Source of the DNA: Streptomyces griseiscabiei
GTDB taxonomy: Bacteria; Actinomycetota; Actinomycetes; Streptomycetales; Streptomycetaceae
Direction: 5' to 3'
DNA length: 64,000 nucleotides
NCBI RefSeq assembly: GCF_020010925.1
Contig: NZ_JAGJBZ010000001.1
Span: 2,958,001-3,022,000, forward strand
Positions within the stretch are counted from its first letter, which is position 1; each line of letters begins with the position of its first letter. This document shows, in pieces, positions 24,255-32,890 of the stretch. The position numbers and the translations under genes were made by a program. Below the pieces are notes generated by a model that was given only the letters and a program-made list of their open reading frames with translations, did not search any database and was not told the origin of the DNA.

Positions 24255-24966
24255 GATGACGGCCGCTCACCAAGGCGCACGGCACTCCGGGGAACGCCTC
24301 GGGCCCGTCGTCGGCGGTGAAGCGGTACGGCTCGTCGGGGAGCACCACCACATCGGGGGCGGCGGCCCGCAGCTCCTCGACGGGGACCCGGGGGTAGCGC
24401 TCCGCGTGCCCGGTGTACAGGTGGTCGACGCCGAGCCGGGCGAGCACGTCACCGGCGAAGGTGTCCCGGCCGAGGACCATCCAGGGGCGGCGCCAGACGG
24501 GCACCACGGCGGTCGTCCGGCGGCCGGGCGTCAGCGGGCCGGCCTCCTCGGGGCCCGGCGGCCGGGACCACGCCGACTCCGCCTCGTCCAGCCAGCGCGG
24601 CCGGGACCGGGCCCCGCAGGCGCGCAGCACGCGGTCCAGCTCAGCGAGGGCGCCCGGCACGTCCCGTACCTCGGTGACGAGGACCTCGATACCGGCCTCC
24701 CTGAGGGCGGTCAGGTCGGGCTCGCGGTTCTCCTCCTCGTTGGCGATCACCAGATCGGGGGCGAGGCCGGTGATGACATCGGTCCTGGGGTTCTTGGTCC
24801 CGCCGATCCGGACGGCGTCAAGATCACTCGGGTGGCTGCACCAGTCGGTCACCCCCACCAGGGCGCCGGGCAGCGTCACGGCGACCGCCTCCGTCAGCGA
24901 CGGGACGAGGGAGACCACACGGGGACCGGAGGACACGGAGGGCAGGGGGCGCACGACCGGGCTCAT
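24181..24966 (-). CDS. Helical-backbone metal-chelate-binding protein (BtuF/ABC substrate-binding type)
   Basis: 261 residues of the ABC periplasmic-binding fold with the helical backbone: RVVSLVPSLTEAVAVTLPGALVGVTDWCSHP at the start, GGTKNPRTDVITGLAPDLVIANEEENREPD in the middle and PDVVVLPDEPYRF later. Members bind vitamin B12, heme or siderophores. There is no signal peptide or lipobox, so it may act inside the cell. It overlaps the upstream XRE/cupin regulator by ATGA and the TDT gene by 74 bases tail to tail. No permease or ATPase partner is adjacent. Confidence 0.72.
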   Translation of the reverse strand: MSPVVRPLPSVSSGPRVVSLVPSLTEAVAVTLPGALVGVTDWCSHPSDLDAVRIGGTKNPRTDVITGLAPDLVIANEEENREPDLTALREAGIEVLVTEVRDVPGALAELDRVLRACGARSRPRWLDEAESAWSRPPGPEEAGPLTPGRRTTAVVPVWRRPWMVLGRDTFAGDVLARLGVDHLYTGHAERYPRVPVEELRAAAPDVVVLPDEPYRFTADDGPEAFPGVPCALVSGRHLTWYGPSLAEAPRVLGAALRAAHR

Positions 24967-25544
24967 GCGCCCTGCCGGTGCCGGTCCTCCAGGGCCTCGA
25001 TGTGGTCCGCGACGGCCACCACGATCACCCGGGTCTCCGGCTCGGTGGCCCGCCAGCGGTGCCGTACGCCACCGGACATGTACAGCGTGTCACCGCGCCC
25101 GAGACGGTGGGCGCGGCCCTCGGCCTCCACCTCGACGGCGCCGTCGACGACGTACATCAGCTCGTCGTTGCGGTGCTGGACCTCGCGGCCCTCGTCGTGG
25201 TCGCCGGTGAACTCCATGGCGTGCAGTTGGTGGTGGCCGCGCACCAGGGAGCGCGAGCAGGAGTCGGGGGGCGTGAAGCCGTCCTCGTCGGCGGCGCGCA
25301 CCACATCGACGCTGCACGCCGGGTCGGCCGCCGCGAGGAGTTCCACCGCGGTGGTGCCGAGGGCGTCCGCGATGCGTTCCAGGGAGGGCTTGCTGGGGCG
25401 GGCCCGTTCGTTCTCGACCTGGCTCAGGAAAGGGACCGACAGGCCGCTGCGCTCGGCCACGGCGGCGAGGGTGAGCTGCTGTGCCCGGCGCCGCCGCCGG
25501 ACGGCCGCGCCCACCCGAAGGGGCTGTTCTTTGTGGTCGCCCAT
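24963..25544 (-). CDS. XRE-family regulator with cupin effector domain
   Basis: 193 residues. The N-terminal Cro/C1-type helix-turn-helix (about 12-66) reads LTLAAVAERSGLSVPFLSQVENERARPSKPSLERIADALG. The C-terminal cupin (about 105-180) has GREVQHRNDELMYVVDGAVEVEAEG and RGDTLYMSGGVRHRWRA, whose His/Glu pattern is that of a metal- or ligand-binding cupin. Such regulators often respond to small polar molecules. Translationally coupled to the metal-chelate-binding protein, so the two probably form one regulatory/binding unit. Its promoter lies in the 588-base gap to the left of the betaine transporter genes. Confidence 0.82.
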   Translation of the reverse strand: MGDHKEQPLRVGAAVRRRRRAQQLTLAAVAERSGLSVPFLSQVENERARPSKPSLERIADALGTTAVELLAAADPACSVDVVRAADEDGFTPPDSCSRSLVRGHHQLHAMEFTGDHDEGREVQHRNDELMYVVDGAVEVEAEGRAHRLGRGDTLYMSGGVRHRWRATEPETRVIVVAVADHIEALEDRHRQGA

Positions 25545-26132
25545 CGCTCCGGCTCCCTCCTTCGCTCGTCGGTCGGCTCACGGACACCCGTCGGGTGGGC
25601 TCGCGAACGCTCACAGGTCCGGTTACGGATGCCCACCCGTCCGGTACTCATCGGGCACGTTTCTCCTGAAGAGTTCTCTGCACCCTACGCATGTTCGGCA
25701 AACCGTTTCATGCGCCCGTCACATCCCTGTAAATCGCCGGAGGGTCCATGCTCACACTTCGCGCCAGTGGAGCCACCGTCCCGCCCGGGTTCCAGCGGCC
25801 CCCGGGCCCGGCGCGGCGAAGGAATCCGCCACGCCGTCGATCGCACGGGGTGGCCCTCGCGGCACACCCCGTCACCGGGCCGTCCGGGCGCGTCCGCCGC
25901 CCGCCGAAGCCGCCCCGCGCAGCCACGACACGGTCCGGCGGGGCGCACCGGCCCGGCAGCCGTGTCCCGAAGTCAACGCTCGCACAACGGAGTTGAGAAA
26001 CCGAACGCGGCCCGCCCCACCGGGCCCGAGGGCCATGGAACCTGGTGGGTGCGGACCGCCACAGGGTTGTCCGGATCTATCTCGTACGCCCGTACGCGAC
26101 CCGCGCCGTCCGTTCGGGGTGCCGCGTACCGG
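25545..26132. other. 588-base non-coding region
   Basis: Between the XRE/cupin regulator start and the end of the betaine permease gene. On the minus strand TAGGGT (25682-25687) could be a -10 box for the regulator. An 82-codon frame at 25748 has GGAGGG upstream but lacks strong third-position GC and any recognisable domain. No repeats or terminator were seen. Confidence 0.5.
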
Positions 26133-27929
26133 CTACTCGGCCGGGGCCAGCCTGTCGACGATGCCGGGGTTCTTCTCCAGCCAGGCCTTGACGCCGTCCT
26201 CCTGGTGTCCCTTCCCGGCGTCCTGAATCGCGCCTTCGAGGGAGGTGAGCTGGGCGTCGGTGAGCTTGAAGTCCTTCAGCCACCGGGCGACCCGCGGCTC
26301 GTCCTTCGCGAAGCCCTTCCGGCCGAGGGTGTGGATCCCGTCGCCCGCGCCGAAGGCACCCTCGGGGTCCTTCAGCTTGGTCAGTTCGTACTTGTCGTAC
26401 GCCCAGTGCGGTGACCAGAGCGTGACGGCGATGGGCTCCTTCTTCTGGTACGCCCGGTCCAACTGGGCCAGCATCGCGGAGGTGTTGGACTTGACCAGCT
26501 CGTACTCGCCCTTGAGGCCGTAGGCGCTCTGGACCTTGTCCTCGTAGAGCTTGGTCTCGCCCGCGCCGGGCTCGATGCCGTAGATCTTCCCCTTGAACAG
26601 GTCGCCCTTGCCCTTGAGGTCGTCGAGGGACTTCACGCCCTTGACGTAGGAGGGGACGGCGATCTCCAGGGAGGTCTTGTCGTACCAGCTGCCGTAGTCC
26701 TCCAGCCGGTCCTGGTACTTCGCCCAGTACGAGGCGTGGGTGGCCGGCAGCCAGGAGTTGGTCTGGATGTCGACGCTGCCCTGTGCCTGGCCGTTGTAGA
26801 GGGCGCCGACCTCCAGGGACTTCGTCTCGGGGGTGAAGCCGCGCCGCTGGAGGATCTCCTTCCAGAGGTAGGTGGAGGCGACGCCCTCGGGCCAGTCGAT
26901 GTAGCCCATGCTGAGGGGGCGGCCCTGACCGACGTCCGCGGTGACCTCGGCGCGGTCGTCCGACCCGCCGAAGATGTTCAGCCCGCCGGCGACCAGGGCG
27001 AGGACCAGCACGCCGGCCATGGCGACCGGCGCGGCCGGCTTCCAGCGCAGGAAGCCGAGACCGCCGAGGGATGTGTGCGCCCTGGCGAGGGCGCGGCGGC
27101 CGAGGGGCGAGACGCGCTGGTTGAGGGCGCCGGTCATCCGGTCCAGGTAGATCGCGAGGATGACCACCGCGATACCGCCCTCGAAGCCGAGGCCGACGTC
27201 GACGGAGCTGATGCCGTCGTACACGGTCGAGCCGAGGCCGCCACCGCCGACCATGCCCGCGATGACGACCATGGACAGGGCCAGCATGATCACCTGGTTG
27301 ACGCCGGCCATGATCGTGGGCAGCGCCAGCGGCAGCTGGACCCGCCACAGGGTGCGGCGCGGGTGGGTGCCGAACGCCTCGGCGGCCTCGACGAGTTCGG
27401 CGTCGACCTGCCGGATGCCGAGTTCGGTGAGGCGTACGGCGGGCGGCATCGCGAAGACGATGGTGGCGACCATGCCGGGCACCGGGCCGACCCCGAAGAA
27501 GAAGATGCCCGGGATCAGATAGACCATCGCGGGCATGGTCTGCATGAAGTCGAGCACCGGGCGGATCGCGCCGCCGACCGTGCGGCTGCGGGCCGCCCAG
27601 ATGCCGATGGGCACCGCGATCGCGAAGATGATCACGCAGGAGACGAGGACCAGGGCGAGGGAGTTCATCGCCGGTTCCCACTGCTCGATCGAGTCGATCA
27701 GCGCGAGCCCCGCGAAGGCCAGGACACCGGGCAGCAGACCGCGCAGCCAGCAGGCGAGCACGGCGAGGACGCCGGCGAGGAGCAGCGGGGCGGGCGCGGT
27801 GAGCACCGCGTTCGCCGCGTCGTACATGGTCTCGACGACGACCTTGATCAGGTCGAAGACCGGCCCGAGGTTGTCGCGCAGCCAGTCGACGCCGTGGGCG
27901 ACCCAGTCGCCGATGTGGATCCTAGGCAT
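26133..27929 (-). CDS. Glycine betaine/proline ABC transporter: permease fused to substrate-binding domain
   Basis: 598 residues, a fusion. Residues 1-285 are a ProW-like permease with about six helices and the EAA loop (GIRQVDAELVEAAEAFGTHPRRTLWRVQLPLALPTIMAG). A further membrane helix (about 305-325) leads to an extracellular OpuAC/ProX-type binding domain (about 345-598; LSMGYIDWPEGVASTYLWKEIL, NSWLPATHASYW and LWSPHWAYDKYELTKLKDPEG supplying the aromatic betaine cage). Fused permease-binding subunits occur in OpuA-type systems. It overlaps proV by eight bases and is its partner in osmoprotectant uptake. Confidence 0.88.
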   Translation of the reverse strand: MPRIHIGDWVAHGVDWLRDNLGPVFDLIKVVVETMYDAANAVLTAPAPLLLAGVLAVLACWLRGLLPGVLAFAGLALIDSIEQWEPAMNSLALVLVSCVIIFAIAVPIGIWAARSRTVGGAIRPVLDFMQTMPAMVYLIPGIFFFGVGPVPGMVATIVFAMPPAVRLTELGIRQVDAELVEAAEAFGTHPRRTLWRVQLPLALPTIMAGVNQVIMLALSMVVIAGMVGGGGLGSTVYDGISSVDVGLGFEGGIAVVILAIYLDRMTGALNQRVSPLGRRALARAHTSLGGLGFLRWKPAAPVAMAGVLVLALVAGGLNIFGGSDDRAEVTADVGQGRPLSMGYIDWPEGVASTYLWKEILQRRGFTPETKSLEVGALYNGQAQGSVDIQTNSWLPATHASYWAKYQDRLEDYGSWYDKTSLEIAVPSYVKGVKSLDDLKGKGDLFKGKIYGIEPGAGETKLYEDKVQSAYGLKGEYELVKSNTSAMLAQLDRAYQKKEPIAVTLWSPHWAYDKYELTKLKDPEGAFGAGDGIHTLGRKGFAKDEPRVARWLKDFKLTDAQLTSLEGAIQDAGKGHQEDGVKAWLEKNPGIVDRLAPAE

Positions 27930-29127
27930 CGGCCTTCACCGCCCGGACAGCGTTGTCGCGCGGCTCATGTGCCTCGCGCGGCTCACGCGGGGTGTCACAG
28001 GGCACGGGTCCGTCCGGCCCGTCGTGCCGCCCGTGCCGGGCGTGCTGCTCCTGGCGAGCGTGGTGCTCGTGCTGCTCGCCGAGGAAGCCGATCAGCCGTC
28101 GCCGGGGGACGACTCCGACGAGCGTGCCCTTCCCGTCGAGCACCGCGACCGGGTGGGAGAGACGGGCACTGAGCGCGCAGAGTTCTCCGAACGGCGTGTC
28201 CGGGGTGGCCGTCGCGCAGCCGCAGTCCGCCTCGTCGCCCCGTACGCCGGTGTCCATGACCGCCCCGGCGGTGAGCACCCGGGAGCGGTCGACGTCCTGG
28301 GTGAAGGAGGCCACGTAGTCGTCGGCGGGGCGGATCAGGATGTCCTCGGCGGTGCCGGTCTGGACGATGCGGCCGTCGCGCATGACGGCGATGCGGTCGC
28401 CCAGGCGCATGGCCTCGTTGAGGTCGTGCGTGATGAAGACGATGGTCTTCTTCAGGGTCTGCTGCAGCTCCAGCAGCTGATCCTGCATGTCACGGCGGAT
28501 CAGCGGGTCCAGCGCGCTGAACGACTCGTCCATCAGCAGCAGATCGGCGTCGGTGGCGAGGGCGCGGGCCAGGCCCACGCGCTGCTGCATGCCGCCGGAC
28601 AGCTCGTCCGGCCAGGACTTCTCCCAGCCGGCCAGCCCGCACAGGGCCAGCGCCTCACCGGCCCGCCGCAGCCGTTCGGCGCGCGGGACGCCCTGGACCT
28701 CCAGGCCGTAGGCGGCGTTCTCCAGGACGCTGCGGTGCGGGAACAGCGCGAAGTGCTGGAAGACCATGCTGATGCCGTGGGCGCGCACCTTCCGCAGTTC
28801 GCGGTCGCCCATCGCGGTCAGGTCCCGGCCGCCGAGACGGACATGTCCGGCGGTGGGCTCCAGGAGCCCGTTGAGCATGCGCAGCAGTGTGGACTTGCCG
28901 GACCCGGACAGGCCCATCACGACGAAGATCTGGCCCGGCTCCACCGTGAAGGAGGCGTCGATCACGGCGGCGGTGGTGCCCTCGGCACGCAGTTCCTCGC
29001 GGTCGGTGCCGGCCCTCAGCCGGTCCACCGCTTCCTCGGGCCGCCGGCCGAAGACCTTGAACAGGCCCTCGGCTTCCAGTCTGGACGATTCCTCGGCCGG
29101 CTCCTTGGCCGTCTCCCTGCCTGACAC
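27922..29127 (-). CDS. proV: Glycine betaine/proline ABC transporter ATPase
   Basis: 401 residues. An N-terminal ProV-type region (GLFKVFGRRPEEAVDRL) precedes the ABC core with Walker A GLSGSGKST, Q-loop VFQHFALFPHRSVLENAAYGLEVQG, signature LSGGMQQRVGLARAL, Walker B LLLMDESFSALD and switch His THDL. The tail has a shortened CBS-like pair (PFGELCALSARLSHPVAVLDGKGTLVGVVPRRRLIGFL), which in OpuA relatives senses ionic strength, then an unusual His-rich end (HEHHARQEQHARHGRHD). GTG 29127 after GAGGTG is the start; the frame extends further upstream. Confidence 0.88.
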   Translation of the reverse strand: MSGRETAKEPAEESSRLEAEGLFKVFGRRPEEAVDRLRAGTDREELRAEGTTAAVIDASFTVEPGQIFVVMGLSGSGKSTLLRMLNGLLEPTAGHVRLGGRDLTAMGDRELRKVRAHGISMVFQHFALFPHRSVLENAAYGLEVQGVPRAERLRRAGEALALCGLAGWEKSWPDELSGGMQQRVGLARALATDADLLLMDESFSALDPLIRRDMQDQLLELQQTLKKTIVFITHDLNEAMRLGDRIAVMRDGRIVQTGTAEDILIRPADDYVASFTQDVDRSRVLTAGAVMDTGVRGDEADCGCATATPDTPFGELCALSARLSHPVAVLDGKGTLVGVVPRRRLIGFLGEQHEHHARQEQHARHGRHDGPDGPVPCDTPREPREAHEPRDNAVRAVKADA

Positions 29128-29463
29128 ATGCACCTCTTGGATCGCAACGGAACGGCTCGCCTCCCCGCCCCGCAGGTCTGCCGTGGAGCGCGGCGGGATC
29201 GGCCCGCCCGGCCGGCGGTCCCGAGGACCGTGTCCGGCGCTGCTCCGGGGCCGCGCCTGCCCCTGCCCTCCGGCGGCAAACGTGACAGTGGCCCGCTTCA
29301 CAGGGCGTTCACCGCAGGTCAGGGGTTTTCACGAACCGTGGGTGCCCGGGATGCGCGGATGCCTCGGACGGTCGCCGAACAGACGCGCGGTCGGTCCCGG
29401 ACCGCCGGTGCGGGCGGCTGCGTCGGGAGTCCGGTGTCGGTGGCGTACGGCATGATGCGGGGC
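29128..29463. other. Intergenic region between proV and the exonuclease gene
   Basis: 336 bases with divergent promoters expected for both flanking genes. A short perfect dyad (CGGTCC and GGACCG at 29216-29230, three-base centre) is the only structure noticed. No osmotic-sigma-factor site was recognised with confidence. Confidence 0.4.
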
Positions 29464-30384
29464 GTGACCCGACGCCTGATGCTCCTCGACACCGCCTCGC
29501 TGTACTTCCGCGCCTACTTCGGGGTGCCGGAATCCGTGAAGGCCCCGGACGGCACCCCGGTGAACGCCGTGCGCGGGCTGCTCGAATTCATCGACCGGCT
29601 GGTCAAGGACCACCGGCCGACGGACCTGGTCGCGTGCATGGACGCGGACTGGCGGCCGCAGTGGCGGGTCGACCTGATCCCCTCCTACAAGGCGCACCGC
29701 GTGGCCGAGGTGCGCGAGGCCGGGCCGGACGAGGAGGAGGTGCCGGACACCCTGTCGCCGCAGGTGCCGGTGATCGAGGCGGTGCTGGACGCGCTCGGCA
29801 TCGCGCGCGTGGGCGTCGCCGGGTACGAGGCGGACGACGTGATCGGCACCTTCACGGCCCTGGCGAAGGACCCGGTGGACATCGTCACCGGCGACCGCGA
29901 CCTGTACCAGCTGGTCGACGACGGGCGCGGGGTGCGGGTGCTGTATCCGCTGAAGGGCGTGGGCACGCTGCAGCTGACCGACGAGGCGTGGCTGCGCGAG
30001 AAGTACGGGGTGGTCGGGCGCGGGTACGCGGACCTGGCCCTGCTGCGCGGCGACCCGAGCGACGGGCTGCCGGGGGTGCCGGGCATCGGCGAGAAGACGG
30101 CGGCGAAGCTGCTCGACCAGTTCGGCGACCTGGCCGGGATCATGGCGGCGGTCGACGACCCGGCGGCGAAGCTCACCCCGTCGCAGCGCAAGCGGCTGGA
30201 CGAGGCGCGGCCCTATGTCGCGGTCGCCCCCAAGGTGGTCCTGGTGGCGGCGGACGTACCCTTGCCGGACGTCGACACGGCTCTGCCGCGCGAACCGCGG
30301 GATCCGGCGGCGCTGGAGGCGCTCGCGGCCCGCTGGGGACTCGGCGGATCGCTGCAACGGCTGGTCACGACACTGGGGACGTGA
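29464..30384 (+). CDS. 5'-3' exonuclease of the PolI N-terminal/FEN family
   Basis: About 306 residues. An independent 5'-nuclease domain like that of DNA polymerase I, cleaving 5' flaps and RNA primers. LLLDTASLYFRAYFG opens the domain; acidic clusters YEADDVIGT and VTGDRDLYQLV, then ALLRGDPSDGLPGVPGIGEKTAAKLL (helix-hairpin-helix) are characteristic. No polymerase domain follows. GTG 29464 is chosen; ATGs at 29452 and 29455 are alternatives. The 30381-30384 stop is followed by the iron-regulated gene, unrelated in function. Confidence 0.83.
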   Translation: MTRRLMLLDTASLYFRAYFGVPESVKAPDGTPVNAVRGLLEFIDRLVKDHRPTDLVACMDADWRPQWRVDLIPSYKAHRVAEVREAGPDEEEVPDTLSPQVPVIEAVLDALGIARVGVAGYEADDVIGTFTALAKDPVDIVTGDRDLYQLVDDGRGVRVLYPLKGVGTLQLTDEAWLREKYGVVGRGYADLALLRGDPSDGLPGVPGIGEKTAAKLLDQFGDLAGIMAAVDDPAAKLTPSQRKRLDEARPYVAVAPKVVLVAADVPLPDVDTALPREPRDPAALEALAARWGLGGSLQRLVTTLGT

Positions 30385-30544
30385 AGCACGACACCGAGGT
30401 CGTGAAGTGGACGCCACCGCGAGCGGGGCGTACGCCGGAGGGTGGGGTGACACTTCGGTGGTGAGGACTCTGAGGCGCGATTCACATCGTGAAGTCCTCG
30501 AACACGCCACAGGCGTGGGGTGTTAACAAGGGGGAGATGATAAC

Positions 30545-30563
30545 TTAGGTAAGCCTTAGCTAG
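30545..30563 (+). promoter_or_regulatory. Iron box (DtxR/DmdR-type operator)
   Basis: TTAGGTAAGCCTTAGCTAG matches the DtxR-family consensus TTAGGTTAGGCTAACCTAA-type palindrome at about 15 of 19 positions and ends 17 bases before the siderophore-interacting protein start. Repression by DmdR under iron sufficiency is the natural reading. Confidence 0.7.
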
Positions 30564-30580
30564 GTATTTGGGAGGCCGTC

Positions 30581-31426
30581 ATGGCAGAGCGTCCGGTACG
30601 CAGGACCCCGAAGCCCCACTCCGCGCGAGTCGTCCGCACCGAGCGGCTCACCCCGCACATGCAGCGCGTCGTACTCGGTGGCGACGGCCTCGCCGAGTTC
30701 TCTCCGCGCGGCAGCACCGATCATTACGTGAAACTCCTGTTCGGCCCCGAGGGTGTCACCTACCCGGAGCCCTTCGACATGGAGCGGATCCGCGCGGAGT
30801 TCCCCCGGGAGCAGTGGCCCGTGACCCGGACGTACACCGTGCGCGTCTGGGACGCCGAACTGCGCGAGCTGACCATCGACTTCGTGCTCCACGGCGACGA
30901 GGGCATCGCCGGCCCGTGGGCCACCCGGGTCCAGCCGGGCGAGCTGATCCGCTTCCTCGGCCCCGGTGGCGCGTACGCGCCCGATCCGGAGGCCGACTGG
31001 CATCTCCTCGTCGGCGACGAGAGCGCCCTGCCGGCGATCGGCGCGTCCCTGGAGGCCCTCCCCGACGGTGCCCGGGTCCACGCGATCGTCGAGGTCGCCG
31101 GGCCCGAGGAGGAGCAGAAGATCAACTCCGATGTGGAGGTCGTCTGGCTGCACCGCGGCGACCGTCCCGTCGGCGCCGCCCTGGTCGAGGCGGTACGCGC
31201 CCTGCGTTTCCCCGAGGGCCGTCTGCACGCCTTCGTCCACGGCGAGGCGAGCTTCGTCAAGGAACTGCGCCGCCTCCTCCGCGTCGAACTCGCCGTCCCC
31301 CGCGAGGACCTGTCCATCTCCGGCTACTGGCGCCTCGGCCACGACGAGGACGGCTGGCAGGCCTCGAAGAAGGACTGGAACGCCCGCGTCGAGGCGGAAC
31401 AGGAAGACACGTCCACGACGGCGTGA
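30581..31426 (+). CDS. Siderophore-interacting protein (SIP family, flavin ferric reductase)
   Basis: 281 residues. FAD-binding N-terminal domain with R83-T-Y-T86 (VTRTYTVRVW) and a C-terminal SIP domain with WHLLVGDESALPAIGASLEALPDGA and HAFVHGEASFVKELRR. Members reduce or release iron from ferric siderophores in the cytosol. ATG 30581 follows GGGAGG, and an iron box lies just upstream, so expression should rise under iron limitation. No siderophore biosynthesis or uptake genes are adjacent. Confidence 0.9.
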   Translation: MAERPVRRTPKPHSARVVRTERLTPHMQRVVLGGDGLAEFSPRGSTDHYVKLLFGPEGVTYPEPFDMERIRAEFPREQWPVTRTYTVRVWDAELRELTIDFVLHGDEGIAGPWATRVQPGELIRFLGPGGAYAPDPEADWHLLVGDESALPAIGASLEALPDGARVHAIVEVAGPEEEQKINSDVEVVWLHRGDRPVGAALVEAVRALRFPEGRLHAFVHGEASFVKELRRLLRVELAVPREDLSISGYWRLGHDEDGWQASKKDWNARVEAEQEDTSTTA

Positions 31427-31844
31427 ACCCGCCGGCCTCCACACGACGGACTCGCGACGGGCTCGCGACGGGCTCGCGACGGGCTCGCGACGGGCTCGCG
31501 ACGGGCCGAACCCCCAAGGCGCGAGCCCGAAAGGCTGAACCCGACGGCGCGCGCGTGACGGGCCGAACCTTACGGCGCGAGCCCGGCGGCACGGGCCCGT
31601 CGGCACACGCCCGACAGCACTAGCCGGGCGGGGCGAGCCCGGCGAGGTGAGCCCGCCGGCGTGAGGCGCGCGGCGTCGGCCCGACAAACAGAACCGACCG
31701 CACGAGCCACCCGGCGCGAACCCGACAAGCCGAACTCGCCGACGCGAGCCCGACGGCGCGAGCCCGACGGCGCGAGCCGCAGAGGCAGCCCCGCCGGAGT
31801 GCAAACCGCGGCAGGGCACCCGCACCCTCCCCCTCAGCCGGTCG
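31427..31844. repeat. 418-base degenerate tandem-repeat spacer
   Basis: About 31450-31505 holds five head-to-tail copies of an 11-base unit GGGCTCGCGAC, the first altered. The remainder to about 31790 is a drifting array of related words such as GCGCGAGCCCGAC and CCGACGGC. It lies between two convergent genes. All frames through it encode repetitive Arg/Pro/Ala strings; none looks real. Confidence 0.8.
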
Positions 31845-32678
31845 TCAGCCCGCGGTCAGCCTGTCCACCAACCGGGCCAGCGCCTCCGCGAGGGTCTCCA
31901 CGTCCGGTTCCGCCGCCGCGCCGCCCGGTTCCGCCATGTACACATCCCGGCGGATCTCGATCATCACCGCGGTCACCCTCGGGTCGTGCCCGTAGTACCT
32001 CAGCGGGACGTACGTGCCCGCGAACGGGCTGTCGATACCGGTGCCGCCGAACCCGGCGAACGCCTCCTCGGCCGCCGCCCGCAGCGCGGGCGGGGTGTGG
32101 AAGGGGTCGGTGCCCAGACAGATCGGCGGCCGGGGACCGTCGCCGTGCAGCTCGTAGGGCAGGGGCTCGCTCGGATACGAGTGGACGTCGACGACCACGA
32201 CCCGCCCCGCGGCCGCCAGCCGGTCTGCCACCGCGTCGGTCATGGCGGTGGCATAGGGGTGGAAGCAGCCGTCGACGAGCGCCTGCCCGCCGTCCCGCGG
32301 CCGGCCGTCCTCCCCGGCGGGGCGCAGCACCTCCCGGTGCGTGGTCCTCGTGTAGACCGCCCCCATGCCCACCGCGAGCATCTCCTCCCGCTCGTCCGGG
32401 AACCGCTCGGGGTCGACGACGAGCCGGGACAGCCGGTTCACGAACGTCCAGGGGCGCACACCCGACCGCACGGCGGCCAGGTCGGCGGCCCGCCCGGCGA
32501 TCCGGTCCGTGTACGCGTCGGTGATGTGGTCCAACTCCCGCTCCAGCGCGGCGTCGTCGAGCACGATCCCGTCCCGTACGGCCGCCGGGATCACCCGGGA
32601 GCTGTGCGGCACGTGCAGCAGCACGGGTGAGCCGGGCGCGCCCGGGAGAAGCCGGTAGGAGGCCGACACATCGTCCAT
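31845..32678 (-). CDS. N-formylglutamate amidohydrolase family protein
   Basis: 277 residues. LLHVPHSSRVIPAAVRDG (first metal site), HITDAYTDRIAGR and VVVVDVHSYPSEPLPYELHG are the conserved elements of the family, which removes formate from N-formyl-L-glutamate in histidine breakdown. No other hut genes are nearby. Members of this family have also been annotated with broader amidase roles, so the exact substrate is open. ATG 32678 starts close to the promoter region of the APC permease. Confidence 0.8.
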   Translation of the reverse strand: MDDVSASYRLLPGAPGSPVLLHVPHSSRVIPAAVRDGIVLDDAALERELDHITDAYTDRIAGRAADLAAVRSGVRPWTFVNRLSRLVVDPERFPDEREEMLAVGMGAVYTRTTHREVLRPAGEDGRPRDGGQALVDGCFHPYATAMTDAVADRLAAAGRVVVVDVHSYPSEPLPYELHGDGPRPPICLGTDPFHTPPALRAAAEEAFAGFGGTGIDSPFAGTYVPLRYYGHDPRVTAVMIEIRRDVYMAEPGGAAAEPDVETLAEALARLVDRLTAG

Positions 32679-32812
32679 CCGGCGATCCTCGCACGCCCTC
32701 GCGATTCACCCGTCTCCCTCTCTTGTCCCAACTGCCCACCGCTGCCATGGTCGTGAGGATTTGGGCTCGCACCGGACACGGTCACGTGACACGCGCGACA
32801 CAGGTCTCCCCT

Positions 32813-32836
32813 AATTTCTGTCGCCCGACAGGAATT
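32813..32836 (+). promoter_or_regulatory. Inverted-repeat operator, site A (APC permease)
   Basis: Arms AATTTCTGTCG (32813-32823) and CGACAGGAATT (32826-32836) are 11 bases with one mismatch around a CC centre. It ends 54 bases before the permease ATG. An almost identical site lies at 43007-43030, in front of the carboxylase operon and near a divergent TetR gene. Confidence 0.75.
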
Positions 32837-32890
32837 CGCGCCGCTCGTGCGCGAACGCTCGCGCCGCTTGTGCGAAAGCAGGTTGCCGTC

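Noticed and set aside
25748..25996. 82-codon frame with GGAGGG upstream
   Set aside because: Codon third positions are not GC-biased like its neighbours, the product is a basic Arg/Pro string, and spacing of the ribosome-binding site is short.
30560..31825. 421-codon minus-strand frame through the repeat spacer
   Set aside because: It is antisense to the siderophore-interacting protein and reads through the minisatellite-like array.
31427..31844. A CRISPR array at the repeat spacer
   Set aside because: Units are about 11 bases, directly adjoining and drifting, with no unique spacers of constant length; no cas genes nearby.
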